A DNA stretch of 9,594 bases from an uncultured Bacteroidales bacterium (GTDB lineage: Bacteria > Bacteroidota > Bacteroidia > Bacteroidales > UBA932). The DNA lies in NCBI GenBank assembly GCA_946062035.1, contig CAMGTS010000033.1:1-9594 (forward strand). Reading direction: 5' to 3'. Below the pieces are notes generated by a model. It saw only the letters and a list, made by a program, of their open reading frames with translations, was not told the origin of the DNA and ran no database searches. This document shows, one piece after another, positions 1 to 6,224 of the stretch (positions are counted from its first letter, which is position 1; each line of letters opens with the position of its first letter). The position numbers and the translations under genes are program-made.

Positions 1-1042
1 GGTTTGCGAAATATTGGTTGTATGAAGTGAAAGTCAGCTCATAGCCGGCTTTGAGCGTATCCTTGCCATTGGAAACCATCTCGAAATAAATGCTGCGACG
101 GGTAGCAAGAGGGCTTGATATAATGTATCCGTTGCCGAAGAAAGGTTCTGACTTTAATCCTGTCTCCTCCGCGAAACCTGTAGGAACCGTGCCGTCGGTA
201 ATGATAGACGGCACTTCAATCATCTGGGACTGAGCGTTTGTCATCGGGGTAGGGTGGTCGGTGTAATTTGAATTATACCCTGTGAAAACTTTGTTTAAAC
301 TGATATTCTGATGCTTTACTCTCTGTCTCGGGTAAGGAAGCCACATTCTTACAACCTCTCCAGCAGGAACAGCGTCAGGCATGACTCTCATAAGCACCCT
401 GACTGTGAAAGTCTGAGGATTTACGAATGAATTTTTCTGAATTGTCGCAAGCGGAGTGTCCGCACCATCGCCCGACTGTTTCTTTACAGCCGTCTCGATA
501 ACATTCGGAAGATAAGTCGCTAAGTATTCGCCTGTTGTACCTGTCGCTTTGCCCTCGACTTTTTCATAAGCCTCAACACATTCCGGAACAAGTCGGAACA
601 GATTACGTGGACCCTTGTTGAAGTATAGCCTCTTGCCATCAATTACCTTGCACTCCAAAGCGCCGGACGCTCTCCATTCATCAAGCTGAGCGTCAGTAAC
701 ATCCGGCATATATTTCTTGATATAAGGAATGACATCTTCATCGGTTCTTGAGAATTCTTTCAGCATACGCTGCATTTTATCCCTCTCAAATGCGATATTG
801 TATCTGTCTTCGGCGGTAAGGCCGCCAAGTTTCTCGACACCATCGAGAATTTTGTTGGCATCGGAAAATTTGCCGTTTTCGATAAGTTCATCCAATACCT
901 CTACGTCAACCTTGTTTGCGGTTGAGAGCGAATCCAATGTGGAGTTGGTTTTTGAATTGTCGCAGCTTGTTGATACAGCTGCACTTACAAACATTAATAC
1001 GGCGGCAACTATATACATTGCCGGGCATGCTACTCTTTTCAT
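1..1042 (-). CDS. Transglutaminase-like lipoprotein, N-terminal part (3' end outside window)
   Basis: The frame is open from an ATG at 1042 to the left edge, giving 347 residues with no stop. Residues 1-27 form an export signal: basic start (MKR), hydrophobic stretch 10-23, then a relaxed lipobox (STSC) with Cys27 as the likely lipidated residue. Residues 46-100 look like a helical repeat-like region. Residues 101-151 contain a segment with the phrase IDGKRLYF followed by RNLFRL, and residues 212-240 contain a beta-rich segment with RMWLPYPR. I recognise this arrangement from Bacteroidales proteins that carry a transglutaminase-like domain further downstream. The catalytic Cys-His-Asp core would lie beyond base 1, so activity cannot be judged here. 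The protein probably sits in the cell envelope. It starts 108 bases after efp, beyond a terminator, so it is likely its own transcription unit. I see no Shine-Dalgarno; the leader is A-rich, as is usual in this phylum. The family call is from memory of the family, not from a catalytic motif. Confidence 0.7.
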   Translation of the reverse strand, partial: MKRVACPAMYIVAAVLMFVSAAVSTSCDNSKTNSTLDSLSTANKVDVEVLDELIENGKFSDANKILDGVEKLGGLTAEDRYNIAFERDKMQRMLKEFSRTDEDVIPYIKKYMPDVTDAQLDEWRASGALECKVIDGKRLYFNKGPRNLFRLVPECVEAYEKVEGKATGTTGEYLATYLPNVIETAVKKQSGDGADTPLATIQKNSFVNPQTFTVRVLMRVMPDAVPAGEVVRMWLPYPRQRVKHQNISLNKVFTGYNSNYTDHPTPMTNAQSQMIEVPSIITDGTVPTGFAEETGLKSEPFFGNGYIISSPLATRRSIYFEMVSNGKDTLKAGYELTFTSYNQYFAN

Positions 1043-1092
1043 ATTGTTTTAGTTTAGCGAAATCAGCTTACAATGTACAAAAAAACGGGCAC

Positions 1093-1125
1093 AAAAAAAG
1101 TCGCCCTATTGAAAGACGACCTTTT
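1093..1125 (-). terminator. Rho-independent terminator after efp
   Basis: Read on the minus strand, this site begins 26 bases after the efp stop codon. It has a stem GTCGTC / GGCGAC (one G-U pair) around a 9-base loop, extended outward by a G-U pair and A-T pairs, and is followed by a run of seven T. The T run and the wobble pair only make sense on the minus strand; on the plus strand one position is a C-A mismatch. It separates the ispH-efp unit from the transglutaminase-like gene. Confidence 0.8.
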
Positions 1126-1150
1126 AACTCAAACGAAATAATGCCTCGCA

Positions 1151-1717
1151 TTACTTGACTCTTTCTCCGTAAGTACGGTCTTCAACTTTCACATTGATTT
1201 TCTCACCTGTGTTGATGAAGAGAGGAACCATGATCTTAGCTCCTGTCTCAAGAGTAGCCTCTTTCATTGCGTTGGCAGACGCGGTGTTGCCCTTAACGGC
1301 AGGTTCGGTGTACGTAACCTCCAACTCGACATAGGTAGGAAGTTCGCAAGTCAGAATCTCTTCATTGTCAGCCCAAACCATCATTTCGACGCTTTGGCCC
1401 TCTTTCATAAGATCCGCATTGTCTACAAAATCTTTATCAAGGTGAATCTGCTCGAAAGTCTCTGTGTGCATGAAGTTGTAACCTGTCTCGTCAGCGTAAA
1501 GGAACTGATAAGGTCGTCTCTCAACAGTAACGAGGTCGATTCTTTCACCTGCACCGTATGTGTGTTCAAGAAGCTTGCCTGTAGAAAGATCCTTGAATTT
1601 GGTTCTTACGATAGTATTACCCTTGCCTGGTTTAACATGCTGAAAATAAATAAGTTGACAAGGATGATCATTAAATAGGAAAAAAATACCGTTTTTAAAA
1701 TCGCCTGTAGTTGCCAT
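1151..1717 (-). CDS. efp: Elongation factor P
   Basis: This is translation elongation factor P, 188 residues, the usual length. It binds between the P and E sites of the ribosome and relieves stalling at polyproline stretches. Three small beta-barrel domains are expected at about 1-63 (KOW-like), 64-127 and 128-188 (OB folds). The tip loop HVKPGKGNT (27-35) is present, with Lys32 at the position that is post-translationally modified in some bacteria; whether it is modified here cannot be told. The VERRPYQFLY segment (66-75) and the C-terminal signature region (ETGAKIMVPLFINTGEKI, about 157-174) are typical. The ATG at 1717 follows a good Bacteroidetes promoter at 1741-1770 with a short leader and no Shine-Dalgarno. 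The start region lies inside the extended reading frame of ispH, which overlaps it by 23 bases; see the ispH entry for why that overlap may not be real. A terminator follows the gene. Confidence 0.97.
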   Translation of the reverse strand: MATTGDFKNGIFFLFNDHPCQLIYFQHVKPGKGNTIVRTKFKDLSTGKLLEHTYGAGERIDLVTVERRPYQFLYADETGYNFMHTETFEQIHLDKDFVDNADLMKEGQSVEMMVWADNEEILTCELPTYVELEVTYTEPAVKGNTASANAMKEATLETGAKIMVPLFINTGEKINVKVEDRTYGERVK

Positions 1718-2612
1718 AAATAAATTTGAATAAAGTGCTGCAAATATAGTTATTTAGGGTAATTTTCAAAAATCGCGCACACGAGGTCAGCTGCCATTTG
1801 GGAGTGGATGTCGCACCGCATATTCCTATGGTGTCGCCATCCTTAAACCACTCTTTTTTAATCTGTTGCAGGCTCTCAATCTTGTAGGACCGTGAATTGT
1901 TTTTTTTGCATAGTTCATAAAGGACTTTGCCGTTTGAGCTTTCTTGTCCGCTGACGAATACTATCACATCGTGTTGTTTTGCGAATTGACTTAGCTGGGC
2001 GTGCCTGCTTGCGACCTGTCTGCAAATCGTATCGTGCACGATAAGTTTCGCCCCCTCTTCCATCTTGCCGTTTATGATGCCGCAAACCTGCTGATATTCA
2101 CCCGGATCTTTTGTCGTCTGTGAGAAGATGTTTATGTCTTTTTTGAAGTCAATACGTTCCAACCCTTCGGAATTCATGTTCTCAATGACGATGGCCCTTC
2201 CGCCTGAACTTCCGACAAGTCCGTTCACTTCGGCGTGTCCGAGCTTTCCGAAAATCACGACCTGTCCGTCTGTCTTGGCTATCTTTTTTTGGAGCTGCAG
2301 AACTACCGGGCAGGTGCAGTCGATTATCCTGATGTTGTTGCGCTTGGCTAATTCGTAAGTCTGAGGAGGTTCTCCGTGCGCTCTGATCAGTACAGTAGTC
2401 CCGTGCATATTCTTCATCTCTTCCATGTCGATAATATGCAATCCCTTTTCACTCAGTCTGTTGAGTTCAGAGCTGTTGTGGACTATGTCTCCCAATGAGT
2501 ATAGCGGATTCTTTTTTGATTTGCCTCCGAGGTTATCTTCGGCTGTTTTGACAGCTCTGATGACCCCATAGCAGAAGCCGGACCTTTCGTCTATTTCAAC
2601 TTTTATTCTCAT
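1695..2612 (-). CDS. ispH: 4-hydroxy-3-methylbut-2-enyl diphosphate reductase (IspH/LytB); C-terminus doubtful
   Basis: This is the last enzyme of the MEP isoprenoid pathway, an iron-sulfur protein that reduces HMBPP to IPP and DMAPP. The cluster ligands Cys14, Cys101 and Cys197 are present. So are the substrate-site residues His45, His79 (in RAHGEPP), His126 and Glu128 (in GHAEVNG), the TT of FSQTTKDP (166-167), SSN (225-227) and the final ATST (267-270). All catalytic residues are therefore intact. After Trp273-Gln274 the frame runs 31 more codons as an unfamiliar tail, through the efp promoter and 23 bases into efp. In the -1 frame the sequence from 1791 reads ADLVCAIFENYPK and stops at 1750-1752. 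That would give a 287-residue protein, about the usual size for Bacteroidetes IspH. I suspect a one-base deletion (assembly error or real mutation); the interval given is the unbroken frame. The ATG at 2612 fits the family N-terminus (VEIDERSGFCYGV). It lies only a few bases from the predicted transcription start, so the mRNA may be nearly leaderless. Confidence 0.93.
   Translation of the reverse strand: MRIKVEIDERSGFCYGVIRAVKTAEDNLGGKSKKNPLYSLGDIVHNSSELNRLSEKGLHIIDMEEMKNMHGTTVLIRAHGEPPQTYELAKRNNIRIIDCTCPVVLQLQKKIAKTDGQVVIFGKLGHAEVNGLVGSSGGRAIVIENMNSEGLERIDFKKDINIFSQTTKDPGEYQQVCGIINGKMEEGAKLIVHDTICRQVASRHAQLSQFAKQHDVIVFVSGQESSNGKVLYELCKKNNSRSYKIESLQQIKKEWFKDGDTIGICGATSTPKWQLTSCARFLKITLNNYICSTLFKFIYGNYRRF
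1741..1770 (-). promoter_or_regulatory. Predicted sigma-ABfr promoter for efp
   Basis: On the minus strand a -7 element TATATTTG (1748 down to 1741) is preceded, after 18 bases, by a -33 element TTTG (1770 down to 1767). This is close to the Bacteroidetes housekeeping consensus TTTG - about 19-21 - TAnnTTTG. Transcription would start near 1734, about 17 bases before the efp ATG. The site lies in the doubtful 3' extension of ispH. It suggests efp can be transcribed on its own as well as by read-through from ispH. Confidence 0.6.
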
Positions 2613-2620
2613 AACGAAGG

Positions 2621-2628
2621 CAAAGATA
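2621..2628 (-). promoter_or_regulatory. Predicted -7 element of the ispH promoter
   Basis: TATCTTTG on the minus strand matches the Bacteroidetes -7 consensus TAnnTTTG exactly. No good -33 TTTG is seen at the expected distance. Transcription would start around 2614-2616, only 2-4 bases before the ispH ATG. Its -33 region falls on the -7 element of the opposing cmk promoter. Confidence 0.5.
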
Positions 2629-2649
2629 GAGGTTTACCACTCTTTTTCG

Positions 2650-2657
2650 TATCTTTG
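2650..2657 (+). promoter_or_regulatory. Predicted -7 element of the cmk promoter
   Basis: TATCTTTG on the plus strand matches the consensus TAnnTTTG exactly. It is the same octamer used on the other strand for ispH, with 21 bases between the two. Transcription would begin near 2664, giving a leader of about 14 bases before the cmk ATG at 2678. The -33 region is weak and overlaps the ispH -7 element. Confidence 0.5.
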
Positions 2658-2677
2658 CTTGCCTTAAATCTTTTTAT

Positions 2678-3391
2678 ATGGCAAACGGCAAAATCTTGAT
2701 TGCGATAGACGGTTATTCTTCAACCGGCAAAAGTACGTTCGCAAAACTCGTTGCAAAAGGACTTGGTTATATCTATGGCGACAGTGGTGCTCTGTATAGG
2801 GCGATTGCCTATTTTGCCTACAATAACGGATTTATCGACGGTAAGGGAAACTTTATCTCCAAAAGCGATTTGCAGATGGTTCTTCCGAAAGTGCGTTTAT
2901 GTTTCAAGACTCTTTCGGACGGGAGCAGCGCAACTTTTCTCAATGGGGAAAACATCGAAAAAAACATCAGGACTTCGGCGGTTTCAGCGATTGTGAGCCA
3001 GATCGCAGAGGTGCCGTTTGTCAGGGAGCATGTGAATATCCTCTTGAAATCCATGGGATTGGATAAGGGACTTGTCATGGATGGAAGAGACATCGGCACT
3101 GCGGTTTTTCCTGAAGCGGAACTTAAGATCTTCATGGTCGCCAACGACCATGTCCGTGCGCAGAGACGATTTGACGAGTTGAAGTTGAAAGGGAATACAA
3201 CAGATACCTTGGAGAGTGTCCTTGAGTCTTTGAAAAAGAGAGACTATATAGATTCTCACCGTGAAATGGATCCCCTCACAAGGGCTAAGGATGCCATTGA
3301 ACTTGATAACAGCAGCATGACTCTTAAGGATGAGATAGAGTGGATAAACGCTATTCTGAAACCAAATTTCGGGTTGGAGGTTATTATCTGA
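2678..3391 (+). CDS. cmk: Cytidylate kinase
   Basis: This is cytoplasmic CMP/dCMP kinase, 237 residues, which phosphorylates CMP and dCMP with ATP in pyrimidine nucleotide supply. The P-loop GYSSTGKST lies at 12-20, followed by the substrate-side motif GDSGALYRA (34-42; usually DTGAMYRA). DGRDIGT (135-141) is the conserved CMP-binding element. The lid/arginine region follows (187-215), with KRDYIDSHREMDPL and then AKDAIELDNS. All expected motifs are present and the length is normal. It is divergent from ispH, a neighbour pairing I associate with this phylum, and is followed after 48 bases by the Ppx/GppA-family gene on the same strand. No Shine-Dalgarno is visible before the ATG. Long antisense frames across this gene have no recognisable content. 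Confidence 0.96.
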   Translation: MANGKILIAIDGYSSTGKSTFAKLVAKGLGYIYGDSGALYRAIAYFAYNNGFIDGKGNFISKSDLQMVLPKVRLCFKTLSDGSSATFLNGENIEKNIRTSAVSAIVSQIAEVPFVREHVNILLKSMGLDKGLVMDGRDIGTAVFPEAELKIFMVANDHVRAQRRFDELKLKGNTTDTLESVLESLKKRDYIDSHREMDPLTRAKDAIELDNSSMTLKDEIEWINAILKPNFGLEVII

Positions 3392-3439
3392 GCAAGCTGT
3401 TGAGATATAGTTGTTTGAATAATCTTTATTTTTTGTGTA

Positions 3440-4456
3440 ATGAATAAGTTCGCCGTTTTGGATCTCGGTACGAACGTGTTCAACCTGCTCATTGCGGAGA
3501 ATTCTTCGGAGGGGTTGCGTTTCATCGAGGTAGTGAAGGAGCCGTCCATGATAGGGGCGGCAGGTTTGGCAGACGGAAATATCAAACCGGTTGCATTTGA
3601 GAGAGCCGCTTCGGCTCTCAAAAAACTTAGGAATAGAATAGATGAATACTCTATGGCGGAAGGGACAAGACTTCCGGTATTTGCGTTTGCGACTTCTGCG
3701 TTCAGGGATGCCACAAATGGAAAAGAGTTGGCCGAACATCTGAAAGCCGAGACTGATATCACTGTAAACATAATAGGGGGAGATGATGAGGCCCGGTTTG
3801 TGTTTGAGGGGGTGAGATTGAGTAATCCGCTTGTTTTCAAAGATTTGTCAGTGAATAAACTTATTATGGATATCGGTGGCGGAAGCGTCGAGTTCATCAT
3901 TACGGACGGAGAGAATATATTATGGGAGATGAGCTTCCCGTTGGGAGTTGCCCGATTGAGGGAAAAATTTGAGTATACGGATCCGATACCCGACAATATC
4001 CTTGCGGATGTTTCGACTTATATCATGCTTGAACTGAGACCGTTATGGGATGCTATAGAAGAGTATTCTCCTCGTATTCTTGTCGGCTCCTCTGGCTCTT
4101 TCGACACATTCAGGGACATGATCAACTTGGATAAATTCTCCTGTGCGATAAACGAAAAGGAGGGGATGGACGCTACTGAGGATGAGATAGATACCTTCCG
4201 GTCAAAACTCAGGAAACGTACCTCGGCGAATATCAGTTTTTCCGATTTCGAGGCGCTCTATTCCAAACTTCTCAAATCTACAAGCGCAGAGCGTATGCTG
4301 ATGCCAGGAATGTCGAAAGTCAGGGAGAGGTTTATTGTTCTCGGAGCTGTAATCTCAAAAATAGTGATCAAAAAATCCGCAGTCGAAGAGATATGGCAAA
4401 GCACCTACTCTCTTAGAGAGGGAGCGGCGACGGTATTGTATAAATCAGCCGAATGA
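3440..4456 (+). CDS. Ppx/GppA family phosphatase (exopolyphosphatase-like)
   Basis: This 338-residue protein belongs to the ASKHA-fold Ppx/GppA family, which hydrolyses inorganic polyphosphate and/or pppGpp. The phosphate-1 loop is at 7-17 (LDLGTNVFNLL). FATSAFRDATNG is at 83-94. The segment IGGDDEARFVFEG (112-124) contains Glu117, which I align with the catalytic Glu of the family, and the phosphate-2 loop MDIGGGSVEFI is at 143-153. VGSSGSFDT (215-223) corresponds to the later nucleotide/phosphate loop. It has only the two N-terminal domains and lacks the C-terminal HD-like domains of enteric Ppx, which is normal for short Bacteroidetes members. The substrate cannot be decided from sequence. 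It lies 48 bases after cmk, probably in one transcript; I could not find a convincing promoter between them. Its stop codon (4454-4456) directly abuts that of the convergent response regulator. Confidence 0.88.
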   Translation: MNKFAVLDLGTNVFNLLIAENSSEGLRFIEVVKEPSMIGAAGLADGNIKPVAFERAASALKKLRNRIDEYSMAEGTRLPVFAFATSAFRDATNGKELAEHLKAETDITVNIIGGDDEARFVFEGVRLSNPLVFKDLSVNKLIMDIGGGSVEFIITDGENILWEMSFPLGVARLREKFEYTDPIPDNILADVSTYIMLELRPLWDAIEEYSPRILVGSSGSFDTFRDMINLDKFSCAINEKEGMDATEDEIDTFRSKLRKRTSANISFSDFEALYSKLLKSTSAERMLMPGMSKVRERFIVLGAVISKIVIKKSAVEEIWQSTYSLREGAATVLYKSAE

Positions 4457-5626
4457 TTATTTGAACATTGGGGATGCGTATGTGATGACATCCTCCTTCG
4501 TTATCGGGTTGCTTCCGAGAATAAGGAGTCTCTCTACGACGTTTCTGAGTTCTCGGATGTTACCTGTCCATGAGTGCTTTTTGAGTTCTTCGATAGCGTC
4601 CTTGTTGATGCCGCACAGAGGCTGCCCGTTCTCCTCGCATATCTTCTTTAAAAAGTACTGCGTCAGTAATGGGATGTCGTCTTTTCTCTCGGCCAATGAC
4701 GGTACATGGATCACAATCACACTGATACGATGGTACAAATCCTCTCTGAAGTTCCCTTTCTGAATCTCTTCAGGAATGTTTTTATTGGTTGCGGCGATTA
4801 CCCTTACGTTAACGACTATATCCTTGTCGCTGCCGACTCTTGTGAGCTTTCTCTCTTGAAGTACCCTAAGGACTTTCGCCTGAGCCGCAAGGCTCATGTC
4901 TCCGATTTCATCAAGGAATAGTGTGCCCCCCTCCGCCTGTTCGAATTTTCCTTTGTGTTGCTTGACAGCTGAGGTAAATGCTCCTTTTTCGTGCCCGAAC
5001 AGCTCACTCTCAATCAGTTCTGATGGTATTGCGGCGCAGTTTACCTCTATGAAAGGCATAGACGCTCTGCTGCTTTGGGCATGCAACGCACGGGCAACAA
5101 GCTCTTTTCCTGTACCATTCGAACCGGTGATAAGTACCCTTGCGTCGGTGTGAGCGACTTTGTCAATCATCTCCTTGATCATGGCGATAGGTTTTGATTC
5201 GCCTATGATTTCATAATTGTTGCCGCCGGCTATTTTCTTTTTGAGGGTCTTGTTCTCCTTGATGATCGATGTCTTGTCGTGAGCGTTCTTGACCGTAATC
5301 AGAATTCTATTGAGATCCAACGGTTTCTGTATAAAGTCATAAGCTCCCTTTTTCAGGCATTCTACCGCTGTCTCGATATCTCCGTGTCCGGAAATCATGA
5401 CGATAGAAGAGTCGACTCCCTGCTCAACCATCTTCTCCAATACCTCTATGCCGTCCATGCCGGGCATTTTAATATCGCAGAAAATCACGTCGTACTGCGA
5501 TGAGGTCGCCATGTCAAGTCCCTTCTTTCCGTCCTCCGCAAGCTCGACCTCGTGTCCTTCGTCTTCCAATATGTCCTTGAGAGCAAGACGTATGCTCTTT
5601 TCATCGTCAATAATAAGTACTTTCAT
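4457..5626 (-). CDS. Sigma-54 interacting response regulator (NtrC/AtoC-like), without DNA-binding domain
   Basis: The 389 residues form a receiver domain (1-118) and an AAA+ sigma-54 activator domain (about 138-372). Receiver residues are complete: acidic pair Asp7-Asp8, phospho-acceptor Asp51 ([10 protein letters not shown]), Ser79 and Lys101. In the AAA+ domain I see Walker A GSNGTGKE (168-175), the sigma-54 contacting loop GAFTSA (215-220; usual form GAFTGA), Walker B TLFLDEIG (235-242), and the sensor/arginine-finger stretch [10 protein letters not shown] (293-302). The conserved [16 protein letters not shown] follows at 352-367. The protein ends about 20 residues later, where NtrC proteins normally continue into a Fis-type helix-turn-helix. 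None is present here or in other frames downstream, because the stop abuts the stop of the convergent Ppx/GppA gene. Helicobacter FlgR and chlamydial CtcC are known activators that also lack this domain. The sensor kinase at 6706 is the likely partner. The gene has its own predicted promoter at 5655-5686. Confidence 0.95.
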   Translation of the reverse strand: MKVLIIDDEKSIRLALKDILEDEGHEVELAEDGKKGLDMATSSQYDVIFCDIKMPGMDGIEVLEKMVEQGVDSSIVMISGHGDIETAVECLKKGAYDFIQKPLDLNRILITVKNAHDKTSIIKENKTLKKKIAGGNNYEIIGESKPIAMIKEMIDKVAHTDARVLITGSNGTGKELVARALHAQSSRASMPFIEVNCAAIPSELIESELFGHEKGAFTSAVKQHKGKFEQAEGGTLFLDEIGDMSLAAQAKVLRVLQERKLTRVGSDKDIVVNVRVIAATNKNIPEEIQKGNFREDLYHRISVIVIHVPSLAERKDDIPLLTQYFLKKICEENGQPLCGINKDAIEELKKHSWTGNIRELRNVVERLLILGSNPITKEDVITYASPMFK

Positions 5627-5654
5627 TATAAGTCGTTATATAGAATACCAATGG

Positions 5655-5686
5655 CAAAGTTAACAACTATTCCGCCGCCTCTTCAA
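5655..5686 (-). promoter_or_regulatory. Predicted sigma-ABfr promoter for the response regulator
   Basis: On the minus strand TAACTTTG (5662 down to 5655) matches the -7 consensus TAnnTTTG. It is preceded after 21 bases by TTG (5686 down to 5684) as a possible -33 element. The upstream part lies in the last codons of the DUF4783 gene. Transcription would start near 5648, about 22 bases before the ATG at 5626. The regulator can therefore be expressed independently of the gene upstream. Confidence 0.5.
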
Positions 5687-6104
5687 CTCTGATTCTTACA
5701 AGCTCCGCCCTCGATTTGTGGATATTGATAAGCAGAATGACGTAGAATGATTCGGCACCGGCGTTAAGATGGCCGATAGCGTACTTCATCGGGACACTTC
5801 CGCTTTTGTGTATGATGGTGAAACTTTTTGGCGAATACTGAGCGAAAAATTTCTTCATTATCTGCCTTGCCTGTGCCTTACTGCATTCAGAGTGTTCACC
5901 AAGTATGGCTATCTCGATATTGTCGGCGAACCAGGCTGAAAGCTTTTCCGCATCACCGTTTCTGATATACTTTGCGATAGGGACAAAGACATCTCCCTTT
6001 GATGGCTGAATCACAGCGGACCGCTCTCCCGCATGTGAAAACGGAGCGTTCAGAACAGCGGCTGTCAGCGCCAAGAAAATTATTATGAAACTTTTTCCCC
6101 TCAT
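5667..6104 (-). CDS. DUF4783 domain secreted protein
   Basis: This is a 145-residue exported protein of the Bacteroidetes family DUF4783; its function is unknown, and the fold is probably NTF2-like. Residues 1-25 are a signal peptide: MRGK, a hydrophobic run FIIIFLALTAAVL, and a signal peptidase I site after SHA (Ala25). No lipobox Cys is present, so a soluble periplasmic protein is expected. The mature part carries the family pattern: FVPIAKYIRNGDAEKLSAWF (40-59), IEIAILGEHSECSKAQARQIM (63-83), FFAQYSPKSFTIIHKS (86-101) and MKYAIGHLNAGAESFYV (106-122). The frame can be extended to a TTG at 6143, but the added residues (RPCKRLT and so on) would spoil the signal peptide, so the ATG at 6104 is chosen. 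It is divergent from rlmH and lies 40 bases upstream of the response regulator. A near-consensus -7 element (GATTTTTG, 6141 down to 6134) could serve it. Confidence 0.85.
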   Translation of the reverse strand: MRGKSFIIIFLALTAAVLNAPFSHAGERSAVIQPSKGDVFVPIAKYIRNGDAEKLSAWFADNIEIAILGEHSECSKAQARQIMKKFFAQYSPKSFTIIHKSGSVPMKYAIGHLNAGAESFYVILLINIHKSRAELVRIRVEEAAE

Positions 6105-6164
6105 TGTTAAACGTTTGCAAGGGCGAAAATCAGCAAAAATCAAGCCATGTTGGGCAAAATTATT

Positions 6165-6172
6165 TACTTTTG
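6165..6172 (+). promoter_or_regulatory. Predicted -7 element of the rlmH-sensor kinase promoter
   Basis: TACTTTTG fits TAnnTTTG exactly, and no clear -33 element is seen at the expected distance upstream. Transcription would start near 6179, leaving a leader of about 46 bases before the rlmH ATG. The 6105-6224 region is the only place a promoter for both rlmH and the overlapping kinase gene could lie outside coding sequence. Confidence 0.45.
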
Positions 6173-6210
6173 TGAAAGAGGTATTTTTAGTTGTTGAAAC
6201 GCAAAGGCTA

Positions 6211-6218
6211 AGAGAGGA
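6211..6218 (+). promoter_or_regulatory. Shine-Dalgarno-like ribosome binding site of rlmH
   Basis: AGAGAGGA ends 6 bases before the rlmH ATG at 6225. Most genes in this window have no such purine box, so it is unusual here and supports that start. A similar box, GAGAGGAG at 6686-6693, lies 12 bases before the overlapping kinase start. Confidence 0.4.
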
Positions 6219-6224
6219 CAGACC

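Noticed and set aside
729..1158. Plus-strand open frames at 729-1052 and 916-1158.
   Set aside because: They are antisense to the lipoprotein gene and its terminator; the translations are Ser-rich shadows with no start signals.
1273..1290. Sigma-54-like promoter (TTGGCAG ... TTGC) on the plus strand.
   Set aside because: The spacing between the GG and GC elements is about three bases too long, and it lies inside efp on the wrong strand with no gene downstream. I found no convincing -24/-12 site elsewhere in the window.
2984..3996. Two long minus-strand open frames (2984-3739 and 3256-3996) opposite cmk and the Ppx/GppA gene.
   Set aside because: They are antisense to well-supported genes, have low-complexity Ser/Arg-rich translations with no recognisable domain, and overlap each other.
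4408..4420. Inverted repeat CTCTC-TTA-GAGAG near the end of the Ppx/GppA gene, as a possible terminator.
   Set aside because: It is a short stem inside coding sequence, with no T run on either strand and more than 30 bases before the stop codon.
6105..6143. Extension of the DUF4783 protein to a TTG at 6143, giving 158 residues.
   Set aside because: The added 13 residues precede a perfect signal peptide that starts at the ATG at 6104; they would bury it, and the stretch overlaps the likely promoter.
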